Below are positions 24,179 to 34,194 of a DNA stretch of 64,000 nt, one piece after another. Each line of letters starts with the position of its first letter. Positions within the stretch are counted from its first letter, which is position 1. The position numbers were made by a program, and so were the translations under genes. The DNA comes from Neorhizobium sp. UBA3556 (GTDB taxonomy: Bacteria > Pseudomonadota > Alphaproteobacteria > Rhizobiales > Rhizobiaceae), in NCBI GenBank assembly GCA_002376235.1, contig DFNX01000016.1, forward strand, positions 620,001-684,000, in the 5' to 3' direction. The notes under the pieces are model-generated. The model was not told the origin of the DNA and made no database searches. It was given only the letters and a program-made list of their open reading frames with translations.

Positions 24179-25597
24179 TCACGCCTGCGCCATCCGGAAG
24201 ATCTTGCCGGGATTGAAGATGTTTTCGGGATCAAGCCCTTCCTTGACCGACCGCATCACATCGAGCGCGCCGCCGAGTTCTTCGTCGAGATAAGACATCT
24301 TGCCTTGCCCAACGCCGTGCTCACCCGTGCAGGTGCCATCCATGGCCAGCGCGCGGCGGCTTAACCGCTCCGTGAATGCCTCGACATTGGCGACCGATGC
24401 GGGATCTTTGTCGTTGAAAAGTACCAGAACGTGGAAATTGCCGTCACCCGCATGACCGACGATGGGCGCGAGAAGACCGGAATTCTGAATGTCGGCCTGG
24501 GTTTCAGCAACGCATTCGGCGAGCCTGGAGATCGGTACGCAGACATCCGTCGAAAGACCGTTCAGAGACGGGTCGAGCGCGCGCCCCGCCCAATAGGCAT
24601 TGTGTCGCGCATTCCACAGCTTGGTGCGCTCCTCGGCATTGGCGGTCCACTGAAATTCGTCGCCGCCGCATTCGGCAGCAATCTCGGCAAACTGCTCCGA
24701 CTGGATGCGGACCGTATCCTCGGTTCCGTGGAATTCCAGAAACAGCGTCGGCTTCTCCGGATAAGAGAGGTTGGAATAGGCATTGCAGGCCTTGATCTGC
24801 ACATCATCCAGAAGTTCGATACGAGCCACCGGAATGCCCATCTGGATCGTCATGATGACGGCATTGCAGGCGGCTTCGACGCTCGCAAATGCACAGACGC
24901 CACCGCCGATCTTTTCGGGGATGCCCTGCAGCTTGAGCGTCACGGACGTGATAACCCCGAGCGTGCCCTCCGCTCCGACGAAAAGCCGCGTCAGGTCATA
25001 CCCGGCAGAAGACTTCCTTGCCCTGCGCGCGGTACGGATTTCCTCGCCATTTGCAGTCACCACCGTGAGTGCCAGGACATTGTCCTTCATCGTGCCGTAA
25101 CGTACCGCATTTGTGCCCGACGCACGCGTCGAAGCCATTCCGCCGATCGTGGCATTGGCGCCGGGATCGATCGGAAAGAAGAGACCGGTATCGCGAAGCT
25201 CGCGGTTAAGCTCTTCACGGGTAATGCCGGGCTCTACAGTCACGTCGAGATCTTCCGGGCTGATCCGCAACACCTTGTTCATCCGCGAGAAATCAACCGA
25301 AATGCCGCCGGACGGCGCATTCACCTGGCCTTCGAGCGAAGAGCCGACGCCGAACGGGATGACGGGAACATGGTGCTCCGCGCAGGTCTTGACGACAGAT
25401 TTCACGTCCTCGCTCGTCTCGACGAAAACGACACCGTCCGGAAGCTGCGCTGGCAGATACGTGGTCGTATGGGCATGCTGCTCACGAAACGACTGGCCGG
25501 TCTGGAAACGATCCCCGAACGCCTGCTTCAAAATTTCAAGAACCGCGTTGATACCGTCCTCGTTGCGCGCTCCAGACTGAACGTCCCGAATTGCCAT
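24179..25597 (-). CDS. FAD-linked oxidase, D-lactate dehydrogenase (cytochrome)-like
   Basis: A 472-residue flavoprotein of the FAD_binding_4/VAO family, about the length of human LDHD and yeast DLD1 relatives. The FAD-binding half contains VIPFGVGSSLEGQ, DPGANATIGGMASTRASGTNAVRYG and the following core; the C-terminal half has GHAGDGNFHVLV and TGEHGVGQGK, the substrate/metal region. The ATG at 25597 has AGGAGA upstream. It probably oxidises D-lactate or another D-2-hydroxy acid and passes electrons to a cytochrome or quinone; glycolate oxidase GlcD is the alternative but lacks its partners here. Confidence 0.88.
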   Translation of the reverse strand: MAIRDVQSGARNEDGINAVLEILKQAFGDRFQTGQSFREQHAHTTTYLPAQLPDGVVFVETSEDVKSVVKTCAEHHVPVIPFGVGSSLEGQVNAPSGGISVDFSRMNKVLRISPEDLDVTVEPGITREELNRELRDTGLFFPIDPGANATIGGMASTRASGTNAVRYGTMKDNVLALTVVTANGEEIRTARRARKSSAGYDLTRLFVGAEGTLGVITSVTLKLQGIPEKIGGGVCAFASVEAACNAVIMTIQMGIPVARIELLDDVQIKACNAYSNLSYPEKPTLFLEFHGTEDTVRIQSEQFAEIAAECGGDEFQWTANAEERTKLWNARHNAYWAGRALDPSLNGLSTDVCVPISRLAECVAETQADIQNSGLLAPIVGHAGDGNFHVLVLFNDKDPASVANVEAFTERLSRRALAMDGTCTGEHGVGQGKMSYLDEELGGALDVMRSVKEGLDPENIFNPGKIFRMAQA

Positions 25598-25705
25598 GTC
25601 GAATTCTCCTGCATGCTGAGCAGGAGATTGGTTAAGAGACAGGACCTTATTTGTCTAGCCGAAAGGCGGTCAACGCAGTACGCGACACACCTGTCTTGAC
25701 AGATG

Positions 25706-28700
25706 CTATTCTGCTGCCATCAGCGGCGGCTGCTTGCTATCGTTCGCACGGCCCTTCTTCGCATTTTCCAGCTCGTCGTGGAAACGGGCCTCCTCATGTG
25801 CATGAGGCTTGGCGAAGCGGGCAAGCAGGAGATAGGCAACCGGCGTGATGTAAAGTGTCACCAGCGTGGCGAACCCGAGACCACCGACGATCACCCAGCC
25901 AAGCGCGATACGAGCCTCGGCACCGGCGCCTTGCGCCAGAACCAGCGGCAGACCGCCGATCACGGTTGCGATCATTGTCATCATCACCGGTCGCAGACGC
26001 AGGCTGCAGGCCCGTTCGATCGCCTCACGGCAATTGGCGCCTTCGTTTCGCAGATGGTTGGCAAACTCGACGATCAGAATGCCGTTCTTGGCCATCACCC
26101 CGACAAGCAGCACAAGGCCGATCTGAGAGTAGACATTGAGGCTGGAACCGGTCAGCACCAGCGCAAAGGCGGCGCAGGCAAGCCCGAGCGGCACGGTCGA
26201 CATGATGATGACCGAAGACAGAACACTTTCGAACTGAGCAGCAAGAACAAGGAAGATGATGGCGATGGCAAAGCCGAAGGTCAGTGCCATGCCGCTAGAA
26301 TTTTCCTTGAGTGTCGCCGCCTCCGCAAGCGGGATCAGACGCGATCCTTGCGGCAGCAGCGGCTGAGCCAGTTCGGTCGCAACCTGAACCGCCTGACCGA
26401 GCGACACGCCATCCTTGAGGCCTGCGGAGAAGGACACCGAGGCCAACTGCTGCTCACGCCGCAATGTCGGCGAAACCGCGCGTTCCTCTAATGTCGCGAC
26501 AGTCGACATCGGCACCATCCGACCGTCCTTGGTCTTCAGGAAGATGCTTTCGAGATCGGTCGGATCATCGATCGGCCTCGTCGTCGACTTGAGTTTGACC
26601 GGGATCGCTTCGCCATCGACAAAGACGTCTACGACGGAACGCCCTTCGAGCAGCGACTGGACGGCGGTACCGAGATCCTTGATGTTGATCCCGAGATCGG
26701 ACGCACGTTCGCGATTGACGGTGACGAAAATCTGCGCCTGGTTCGGTTCATCATTCAGGCGCGGCGTATCGAAGAGATTGGTCTCGCGCAGCGAATCCAC
26801 CAGCTTCGCTGCCGCCGCGGTCAACTGCTCATGGCTGGTGCCGACCAGCGCCATCTGCAGGCCGTTGCCGGCGCCACGGATACGCAGACTGTTCTGCTGC
26901 TGGGCGAAGGCTCGGAGCGCCGGCACAGTCGCCGTCGCAGCATTGATATCCTTGACGATCTCAGCCTGACTGCGGTCACGCTCCGACCAGGGCGCGAGTG
27001 TCAGAACCATGAAGCCATTGTTCTTGGCTCCCCCCTGCCCCGAGATGGAATAGATATTCTGGATCTCGCCGGCATCGACAAGCGGCTGAAGCTTCTCTTC
27101 TACCTGTTGCAGCTTGTCGCGCATGTATTTCAAGCTCACGCCCTCAGGCGCGGTAGCCCGAAGGAAAACCATCGCCCGGTCTTCGGGTGGCGTCAGCTCG
27201 CTCTTGATCGTCTTGAAGGCCATATAACCGGCACCGCCGAAGAGAATGGCGACAACCACGACTGCAGCCGGCATGTTGAGGCAAGCATGCAGCGTCGTGC
27301 GGTAGAAATTGGCAAACAGCGTACCGAACCTGCCGAGCAGTCCGTCATGCTTTTCCTTGATCGGCTTATTGAGCATCCGCGAGGCGAGCATCGGGCATAG
27401 TGTCAGCGCCGTGATCGAAGAAAGCGCGACAGCAAAAGCGAGCACGAAGCCGAATTCACGAAACAATCCGCCCATCTGGCCGGGAAGGAAGGAGAGCGGA
27501 ATAAAGACTGCCGCAAGCGTGGCTGTCGTTGCAAGTACCGCAAAGAACACTTCCTGCGTACCGATCACGGCAGCGGCACGCGGCCCCATGCCTTCGGCTC
27601 TTCGCCGCACAATATTTTCGAGCACGACGATTGCGTCGTCGACCACAAGGCCGGTGGCTAGAACAATGGCCAGCAGCGTCAGGATATTGATCGAGAAACC
27701 GACCATATAAATCGCGACCAGCGTGCCGATCAGCGCGACCGGCATGGTCAGCGCGGGAATGAGCGTCGCCTTCCAGTCGCGCAGGAACAGGAAGATCACC
27801 AACACGACGATCGTACCGGAGAGGGCAAGGGCGATCTCCACCTCGTGCAACGCGCCCTGAATGAACACCGCATCATCGCTGGTGATCGCAATTCGCGTAC
27901 CTTCCGGCAGGCTTTTCGACAGTTCGGTAACGGCCGCACGTACCCCCTCGGAAATGCTGAGCGTGTTCGACTGCGCCTGACGAAGCACGCCGAGACCGAC
28001 GCCCTGAACACCGTTCGAGCGAAGTGCTGTCGTTCCATCATCCGGTCCGAGCATCACGGTCGCAACATCGCGAATCCGGACATTGTCGTTGATCAGGACG
28101 TTTTCGAAATCCTCAGGCTTGGTGAGGTTGGCGGTGGCACGGACAACGATGTCCTGCGTCGAGGATTCAAGCGACCCGGCGGGCACATCCATCGCAGCCG
28201 TGGACAATGCGTTCGAAAGGTCCGCAATGGTCAGGCCACGGCTTGCGAGTGCCGTCTGGTTCACATCGACGCGAAAGATCTTTTCCTGGTCGCCATAGAG
28301 CTCGACATCCGCAACGCCATCAACGGCCGCCAGCCTGTCGGAAACCTCATTTTCAACGAGAAGCGTCAGCTCCTCCATTGACATGGTAGAAGAGGTGACA
28401 GCGAGACGCATGATCGGCTGGCTGTCGCTGTCCGCCTTGATGATCCTTGGCTCGTCGGCATCTTCCGGCAGCTGGTTGGTAACACGCCCGAGCGCATCAC
28501 GTACATCGTTTGCCGCAACCGCCAGATCGGCAGTATCGTTGAATTCGAGCGTCACCCGGCTCTGGCCAAAATCTGAGACCGACGAAATCGACTTCAGGCC
28601 GCTGACACGCGCAACGGCTCCTTCGATGACATCGGTCACCTCCTGGTCCATGGTCTGCGCGGAGGCGCCGTCATACGTCGTGCGGACGCTGATCACCGGC

Positions 28701-28894
28701 TGATCGACATCCGGCAATTCGCGCACCTCGACGCCCACAAGAGCGGCAAGGCCGGCAACCACAAGCAATGTGTTCAAAACGGCGGCAAGGATAGGGCGAC
28801 GCACGAAAAGCGCGGTGAAGCCCTGCTTGCCGGATTGACCGTGTGCCCCACCCTGTTGCGTCTCGTTGGACTGTCCGCTCTTATCCTCGCTCAT
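25706..28894 (-). CDS. RND-family multidrug efflux permease
   Basis: A 1062-residue inner-membrane transporter of the AcrB/MexB (HAE-1) type. It has 12 transmembrane segments with the proton-relay pair in TM4 (ATGLVVDDAIVVLEN) and porter-domain markers such as VRTTYDGASAQTMDQEVT and TPPEDRAMVFLRATAPEG. It uses the proton gradient to export hydrophobic or toxic compounds through an adaptor and an outer-membrane channel. Its start overlaps the adaptor stop (ATGA). No outer-membrane channel and no adjacent regulator are encoded here. Confidence 0.94.
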   Translation of the reverse strand: MSEDKSGQSNETQQGGAHGQSGKQGFTALFVRRPILAAVLNTLLVVAGLAALVGVEVRELPDVDQPVISVRTTYDGASAQTMDQEVTDVIEGAVARVSGLKSISSVSDFGQSRVTLEFNDTADLAVAANDVRDALGRVTNQLPEDADEPRIIKADSDSQPIMRLAVTSSTMSMEELTLLVENEVSDRLAAVDGVADVELYGDQEKIFRVDVNQTALASRGLTIADLSNALSTAAMDVPAGSLESSTQDIVVRATANLTKPEDFENVLINDNVRIRDVATVMLGPDDGTTALRSNGVQGVGLGVLRQAQSNTLSISEGVRAAVTELSKSLPEGTRIAITSDDAVFIQGALHEVEIALALSGTIVVLVIFLFLRDWKATLIPALTMPVALIGTLVAIYMVGFSINILTLLAIVLATGLVVDDAIVVLENIVRRRAEGMGPRAAAVIGTQEVFFAVLATTATLAAVFIPLSFLPGQMGGLFREFGFVLAFAVALSSITALTLCPMLASRMLNKPIKEKHDGLLGRFGTLFANFYRTTLHACLNMPAAVVVVAILFGGAGYMAFKTIKSELTPPEDRAMVFLRATAPEGVSLKYMRDKLQQVEEKLQPLVDAGEIQNIYSISGQGGAKNNGFMVLTLAPWSERDRSQAEIVKDINAATATVPALRAFAQQQNSLRIRGAGNGLQMALVGTSHEQLTAAAAKLVDSLRETNLFDTPRLNDEPNQAQIFVTVNRERASDLGINIKDLGTAVQSLLEGRSVVDVFVDGEAIPVKLKSTTRPIDDPTDLESIFLKTKDGRMVPMSTVATLEERAVSPTLRREQQLASVSFSAGLKDGVSLGQAVQVATELAQPLLPQGSRLIPLAEAATLKENSSGMALTFGFAIAIIFLVLAAQFESVLSSVIIMSTVPLGLACAAFALVLTGSSLNVYSQIGLVLLVGVMAKNGILIVEFANHLRNEGANCREAIERACSLRLRPVMMTMIATVIGGLPLVLAQGAGAEARIALGWVIVGGLGFATLVTLYITPVAYLLLARFAKPHAHEEARFHDELENAKKGRANDSKQPPLMAAE

Positions 28895-30075
28895 CGGCTG
28901 GCAACCTCCGGCGGTTTTTCGCCGGCAATGCGGACGGCGCCACCTTCACGAACACGCTGCAGCCCCTCCGTCGCGATTGCATCGCCTTCATTAAGCTCCG
29001 CTGCGACGAGAATGGCGTCCGGGTTACGCTGTATGATCCTGACCCGAGCCTTTACAGACTTGTGGTCCTCGACACGCCAGACGAAGGAGCCTTGCGTGTC
29101 CCACTGGATCGCCAGCGGATCGACAGCGGGATAGGTCTCGCCCGGAAAACGCATGGTCACGCCGAAAGACATGCCGGCCCGCAATTCGTCGTCACCATTC
29201 GGAATTTTGGCGCGAATACGAATGGTGCGACTGGCGGGATCGACGCGGTTATCGACGGCTTCTACCGAGCCCTTGTAAGTGCTCCCCGGCCGCGAGATGG
29301 ACGTCGCCTCAACCGGCATTTCCGTTTTTATCTGCACCGCAAACCGCTCCGGCGCCCAGAAGTCGACGAGCAACTCGGAGCGGTTGTCGATCGTCACCAC
29401 ATTGCTCGACGTCGTGACATTGTCACCGATATTGACGGCCACTATGCCGACAATTCCATCGATTGGCGCCACAACCGAACGCCGCTTCAGGGCAAGCTGA
29501 GCATTGGTCAGCGCAAGTTGCGCCGTTTCTTCAGAAATCTGCGCATCAAGGACTTCGAGGCGGGAGAAGCTTTTCAGGTTCTTGTAGCTGTCCGACTTTT
29601 CCCTTGCGCTGCGCAAAAGGACCTGCGCCTGGTCGCGCAGAATGATCTGTTCGTCATCGTCGAGCTGGGCAAGGATCTGCCCCTTCGTCACACGATCACC
29701 TGACTTCACGAGTATCTCGTTTATCGTACCCGCGGCCTGCGGCATCACGATGACGGACTGGATCGCCTCACCATCACCGATCGCGGACAGGCTATCGTTT
29801 ACTATTCCTGTTCCCACGGGCCGGGTAGCGACAAGCACGGCCTGCGTGCCTGCAGAATTCTGCCGATTGCCGCCTGATTCTTGCGAGCGCTGCCCGCTGC
29901 CCGCGATTGTTGCGGATACCGGTTCGGCGGCTTTCGAATTGATGGCGGAAACGATCGCTTCCGGCACTCCCATGGAGACCAGCGTTCGGCCAGCATCGGC
30001 CGACAGATACACCCAGAAACAGAGGCCTCCGAGCAAAACCGCCGCCGACAAGAGAAGCTGGTTCCAGATCCGCAT
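28891..30075 (-). CDS. RND efflux periplasmic adaptor (membrane fusion protein)
   Basis: A 394-residue HlyD/AcrA-type adaptor. A signal-anchor helix (residues 5-22) is followed by the barrel-sandwich lipoyl part (AGTINEILVKSGDRVTKGQILAQLDD), a coiled-coil hairpin (about 120-170), the second lipoyl half (VVAPIDGIVGIVAVNIGDNV) and the beta-barrel domain. I use the ATG at 30075, with GAGGA 5 bases upstream; an ATG at 30087 is an alternative adding 4 residues. First gene of the pump operon, with the permease following by 4-base overlap. Confidence 0.92.
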   Translation of the reverse strand: MRIWNQLLLSAAVLLGGLCFWVYLSADAGRTLVSMGVPEAIVSAINSKAAEPVSATIAGSGQRSQESGGNRQNSAGTQAVLVATRPVGTGIVNDSLSAIGDGEAIQSVIVMPQAAGTINEILVKSGDRVTKGQILAQLDDDEQIILRDQAQVLLRSAREKSDSYKNLKSFSRLEVLDAQISEETAQLALTNAQLALKRRSVVAPIDGIVGIVAVNIGDNVTTSSNVVTIDNRSELLVDFWAPERFAVQIKTEMPVEATSISRPGSTYKGSVEAVDNRVDPASRTIRIRAKIPNGDDELRAGMSFGVTMRFPGETYPAVDPLAIQWDTQGSFVWRVEDHKSVKARVRIIQRNPDAILVAAELNEGDAIATEGLQRVREGGAVRIAGEKPPEVASR

Positions 30076-30251
30076 GCAAGTCCTCATGAAGTATGATTGG
30101 GTGCGAGGAGTATCCTCGTTTCCCTGACAACAAGCAATGGTCGTGCCACTGCCTTACTGATTTGTAACATCACGGGATTTCACGCTTATGTCAGAATGAA
30201 ATCCTGCACCGGGTTGCAAAAACGGAGACATCCTTCGCCATCGCGTAATTC

Positions 30252-30274
30252 AACGATTTTCGCATATTATCGTT
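30252..30274. repeat. Inverted repeat in the pump/uvrD intergenic region
   Basis: AACGAT at 30252-30257 and ATCGTT at 30269-30274 form a 6-bp inverted repeat with an 11-base AT-rich centre, between the divergent adaptor and uvrD genes. Size and place suit a repressor operator, but no cognate regulator is adjacent. Confidence 0.35.
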
Positions 30275-30369
30275 AAATTCGCAGCGAAACCGTCTATTTC
30301 CTCCGCAAACATGGGAATGAAAAGAGAACATCGACTGGCCTTTCCGCCTCGAATCACTACATTGGCCGC

Positions 30370-32883
30370 ATGAGTAACAGTTTCGACGATATTCCGTTCT
30401 TTGACGAAGAACCGGAAGCAGTGCCGCGCAAGCCGCAAGTCCCATCCGACCGCCAGCCGCCCCATCAGAGCGGAGCATCAGGTGGTTCGGGTATTGCGGC
30501 ACGCGCCCTTGCCGCGCGCGGTGGCGCAAGACAAGCCGCCGAATATCTTGCGGGCCTCAATCAGGAACAGCAAGAAGCCGTGGAAACGGTAGACGGTCCG
30601 GTTCTGGTGCTTGCAGGCGCAGGAACGGGCAAGACCCGTGTTCTCACCACCCGCATTGCCCATATCCTGGAAACCGGCCGCGCCTGGCCGAGCCAAATTC
30701 TTGCCGTCACCTTCACCAACAAGGCCGCACGCGAGATGAAGGAACGTATCGGCGTGCTCGTCGGCGGCGCCGTCGAAGGCATGCCCTGGCTCGGTACCTT
30801 CCATTCGATCGGCGTGAAAATCCTTCGCCGCCACGCGGAATTGGTCGGCCTGCGCTCGGACTTCACCATTCTCGATACCGATGATGTCGTGCGCCTCATC
30901 AAGCAGCTGATCCAGGCAGAAGGTCTGGACGACAAGCGATGGCCGGCAAAGCAGTTCGCCGGCATGATCGACGGCTGGAAGAACAAGGGACTGCTGCCGC
31001 ACGACATTCCGGAAGGTGATGCGCGCGCATTTGCCAATGGCAAGGGCCGCGAACTCTACGCCGCCTATCAGGCGCGTCTGAGAACGCTCAACGCCTGCGA
31101 TTTCGGCGATCTTCTGCTGCATCCGATCGCGATCTTCCGCAAGACCCCGGACCTTCTCAAGGAATATCACGAGAAATTCCGTTACATTCTCGTCGACGAG
31201 TATCAGGACACCAATACCGCCCAGTACATGTGGCTGCGCTTGCTCGCCCAGCGCCCGAAAGGCGTGCCGCAAAATGTCTGCTGCGTCGGCGACGACGACC
31301 AGTCGATCTATGGCTGGCGCGGCGCGGAAGTGGATAACATCCTGCGCTTCGAAAAGGATTTCCCGGGCGCCAGGGTCATCAAGCTGGAGCGCAACTATCG
31401 CTCCACTGAACACATCTTGGGCGCGGCAGGCCATCTGATCGCCCATAACGAAGGCAGGCTCGGCAAGACGCTGTTCACCGATCGCGTCGATCCGGACGAT
31501 GAAAAGGTCATCGTTCACGCGGCCTGGGATAGCGAAGAAGAGGCACGGGCCGTCGGCGAAGAGATCGAGCGGCTGCAACGTGGCGATGGAGACGGCAAGC
31601 GGCATGCCTTGAACGACATGGCGATCTTGGTGCGCGCCTCATTCCAGATGCGCGAGTTCGAAGATCGATTCGTCACGCTCGGCCTGAACTACCGCGTTAT
31701 CGGCGGCCCTCGCTTTTACGAGCGGCTCGAAATCCGTGACGCCATGGCCTATTTCCGCCTCGTCTGCCAGCCGGCGGACGATCTGGCCTTCGAGCGCATC
31801 ATCAACACGCCGAAGCGCGGGCTTGGCGACACGACCGTGCGCTACCTGCACGATTCCGCCCGCGCCCGCGACATTCCGATGCTGCAGGCGGCGGCCGAAA
31901 TGGTCGAAACGGACGAGTTGAAGCCCAAGGCCCGCAAGGCGCTGTTCGATGTCGTGCAAAACTTCAGGAACTGGCAGGAGCGGCTTGAAAAGACAGAACA
32001 TACCGAACTCGCCGAGCAGATCCTCGAAGAGTCGGGCTATACCGACATGTGGAAGAACGACAAGTCGGCGGAAGCACCTGGCCGCCTCGACAACCTGAAG
32101 GAACTCATCCGCTCGATGGAAGCGTTCGAGAGCATGCGTGGCTTCCTTGAGCATGTTTCTCTCGTCATGGATGCCGAGCAGAACGAGAACCTCGACGCGG
32201 TCTCTATCATGACGCTCCATTCGGCCAAGGGGCTGGAATTCGACACCGTCTTCCTGCCCGGCTGGGAAGAGGGTCTGTTCCCGCATCAGCGCGCGCTCGA
32301 TGAAGGCGGACGATCCGGCCTGGAGGAAGAACGTCGCCTCGCCTATGTCGGCATCACCCGCGCCAAGCGGCGCTGCCATATCTGGTTCGTTTCCAACCGC
32401 CGCATTCACGGCCTCTGGCAATCAACCATGCCGTCGCGTTTCCTTGAAGAACTGCCGCAGCACCATGTCGATGTCGCCGCGTCCGATTCCTCGAATTACG
32501 GCGGTTATGGCGGGCGGGGCGGTTACGGCCAGTCACGTTTCGACAAGGCGGAACCCTTCGCCAACAACTATTCGACACCCGGCTGGAAACGCGCCCAGGC
32601 CAACAAGACGGATGCCACCCGCGACAATTGGGGCAACCGCTCCGGCCACGCGGTGGAACGTATCGGTTACGGCGAAAGCGGTCCGCGCGGACGCACGATC
32701 GACGGCGAACTTGTGGCCAAATCCGTGGCCGACACCCCGTCAAAATTCACGGTGGGAGATCGCGTCTTCCACATCAAGTTCGGCAACGGCAATGTGTCTG
32801 CAATCGAAGGCAACAAGCTGACAATCGAGTTTGACCGTGCGGGGCAAAAGCGCGTGCTGGATGGGTTTGTGGAGAAGGCATAA
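30370..32883 (+). CDS. uvrD: UvrD/PcrA-type ATP-dependent DNA helicase
   Basis: An 837-residue 3'-5' SF1A helicase used in nucleotide-excision and mismatch repair. After a disordered N-terminal 55 residues, the motifs appear in order: Q-motif AGLNQEQQEAVE, Walker A GAGTGKTR, motif II VDEYQDTN, motif III GDDDQSIYGWRGA, motif IV LERNYRST, motif V TLHSAKGLEFD and motif VI YVGITRAKRR. The C-terminus has a Gly/Tyr/Arg-rich linker and a Tudor-like end (VGDRVFHIKFGNGNV), as in PcrA/UvrD proteins that touch RNA polymerase. Confidence 0.94.
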   Translation: MSNSFDDIPFFDEEPEAVPRKPQVPSDRQPPHQSGASGGSGIAARALAARGGARQAAEYLAGLNQEQQEAVETVDGPVLVLAGAGTGKTRVLTTRIAHILETGRAWPSQILAVTFTNKAAREMKERIGVLVGGAVEGMPWLGTFHSIGVKILRRHAELVGLRSDFTILDTDDVVRLIKQLIQAEGLDDKRWPAKQFAGMIDGWKNKGLLPHDIPEGDARAFANGKGRELYAAYQARLRTLNACDFGDLLLHPIAIFRKTPDLLKEYHEKFRYILVDEYQDTNTAQYMWLRLLAQRPKGVPQNVCCVGDDDQSIYGWRGAEVDNILRFEKDFPGARVIKLERNYRSTEHILGAAGHLIAHNEGRLGKTLFTDRVDPDDEKVIVHAAWDSEEEARAVGEEIERLQRGDGDGKRHALNDMAILVRASFQMREFEDRFVTLGLNYRVIGGPRFYERLEIRDAMAYFRLVCQPADDLAFERIINTPKRGLGDTTVRYLHDSARARDIPMLQAAAEMVETDELKPKARKALFDVVQNFRNWQERLEKTEHTELAEQILEESGYTDMWKNDKSAEAPGRLDNLKELIRSMEAFESMRGFLEHVSLVMDAEQNENLDAVSIMTLHSAKGLEFDTVFLPGWEEGLFPHQRALDEGGRSGLEEERRLAYVGITRAKRRCHIWFVSNRRIHGLWQSTMPSRFLEELPQHHVDVAASDSSNYGGYGGRGGYGQSRFDKAEPFANNYSTPGWKRAQANKTDATRDNWGNRSGHAVERIGYGESGPRGRTIDGELVAKSVADTPSKFTVGDRVFHIKFGNGNVSAIEGNKLTIEFDRAGQKRVLDGFVEKA

Positions 32884-33015
32884 CACCTTCTCCTGCAAAT
32901 CACTTTTCGAACTTTTCGACGCATCTTGCGCCATAACGCTAGACGACAGGACATTTCTGGAGAACTTTCTCCGCACCTAGATATTGCAGATCATCCGCAT
33001 TGGAATGGAAGCCTC

Positions 33016-34161
33016 ATGTCCCTCACCAATCACGACATCGTCGAAACCACCGCCTGGCGCCGCCATCTTCACACCATGCCGGAAGTCTCCGGCGAGGAGA
33101 TCGAGACGGCGAAGGAAGTCGTCCGCTTCATGCGGGAGACCGGGCCGGATACGATCGTTGAGGGACTTGGCGGGACCGGCGTAGCGGTGATCTATGACAG
33201 CGGCACTGCCGGCAAGACGGTGATGATCCGCGCCGAACTCGACGCACTACCGATCGAGGAACTGGGTGATCCGGAATACAAATCGCAAATCCCAGGCAAG
33301 AGCCACATGTGCGGTCACGATGGCCATATGGCGACGCTCGCTGCCATCGGCCGCGTCCTTGGCCGCGAGCGCCCGAAAAGCGGCCGTGCCGTGCTTTTGT
33401 TCCAACCGGCGGAAGAAAATGGCGCAGGCGCGGCAGCGGTCATTGCCGACAGGAAATTCGATACGCTGACGCCGGATTTCAGCCTGTCGCAACACAACAT
33501 GCCGGGCGTTCCTTTCGGCCATGTCTGGCTGAAGGACGGCCCGGCAAACTGCGCTTCGCGTGGCATGAAAATCACCCTGACGGGCAAGACGGCACACGCC
33601 GCCTATCCTGAAACCGGCACATCGCCAGTCACCGCTGTCGCAACCCTGATGCCGGCGTTGAACGCCCTGTCGGTTGGTACTGTCCTGGAAGGCAATCTCG
33701 TGCGCGCCACCGTAACCCATGCGGCTATCGGAGAACCGACGGTTGGCGTGGCACCCGGCCATGGCGAAATCTGGGTGACGCTGCGCACATCCACAGACGA
33801 CCAGATGGCGGCACTTGTCGACCGCGCCGAAACGATGGCCCGTGAAGCTTCAAGAGTGAGCGGACTGGAGCTTCAGATCGAATATCAGGAAGTCTTCGGC
33901 CATTGTGTCAACGACGCCGACGCTGCCGATATCCTGCGCGCCGCAATGGATGCAGAAGGTGTCACCCACGAACCCGGTGAAGGGTTTCGCGCCTCGGAGG
34001 ATTTCGGTCGTTTCGGCGCGGTATCAAAATCCGCCATGCTGTTTCTAGGCGCTGGCGAGAACCACCCTGCCCCGCATAACCCAAACTACGACTTTCCCGA
34101 TGACCTGATCCCGATCGGCGCGAAAATCTTCCTCCGCGCCATCCGCAATACGCTTGGTTAA
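33016..34161 (+). CDS. M20-family amidohydrolase (hippurate hydrolase-like)
   Basis: A 381-residue metallo-hydrolase. The di-metal site is seen in AELDALPIEE, MCGHDGHMATL, QPAEENGAGA (catalytic Glu pair) and SQHNMPGVP, with the late metal His in ENHPAPHNPNYDF. A dimerisation domain lies between about 180 and 290. Homologues cleave N-acyl amino acids, hippurate or indole-acetyl amino acids; the substrate is not decidable here. The ATG at 33016 begins MSLTNHDIVET. A strong terminator follows. Confidence 0.91.
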   Translation: MSLTNHDIVETTAWRRHLHTMPEVSGEEIETAKEVVRFMRETGPDTIVEGLGGTGVAVIYDSGTAGKTVMIRAELDALPIEELGDPEYKSQIPGKSHMCGHDGHMATLAAIGRVLGRERPKSGRAVLLFQPAEENGAGAAAVIADRKFDTLTPDFSLSQHNMPGVPFGHVWLKDGPANCASRGMKITLTGKTAHAAYPETGTSPVTAVATLMPALNALSVGTVLEGNLVRATVTHAAIGEPTVGVAPGHGEIWVTLRTSTDDQMAALVDRAETMAREASRVSGLELQIEYQEVFGHCVNDADAADILRAAMDAEGVTHEPGEGFRASEDFGRFGAVSKSAMLFLGAGENHPAPHNPNYDFPDDLIPIGAKIFLRAIRNTLG

Positions 34162-34170
34162 ATGCGAAAA

Positions 34171-34193
34171 CGGAGCCCTGAGGCTCCGTTTTT
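34171..34193. terminator. Bidirectional terminator between convergent genes
   Basis: CGGAGCC, loop CTGA, GGCTCCG, then five T on the plus strand; on the minus strand the same stem is followed by TTTT. It serves both the amidohydrolase and the convergent Tlde1-domain gene, whose stop is at 34195. Confidence 0.9.
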
Positions 34194-34194
34194 C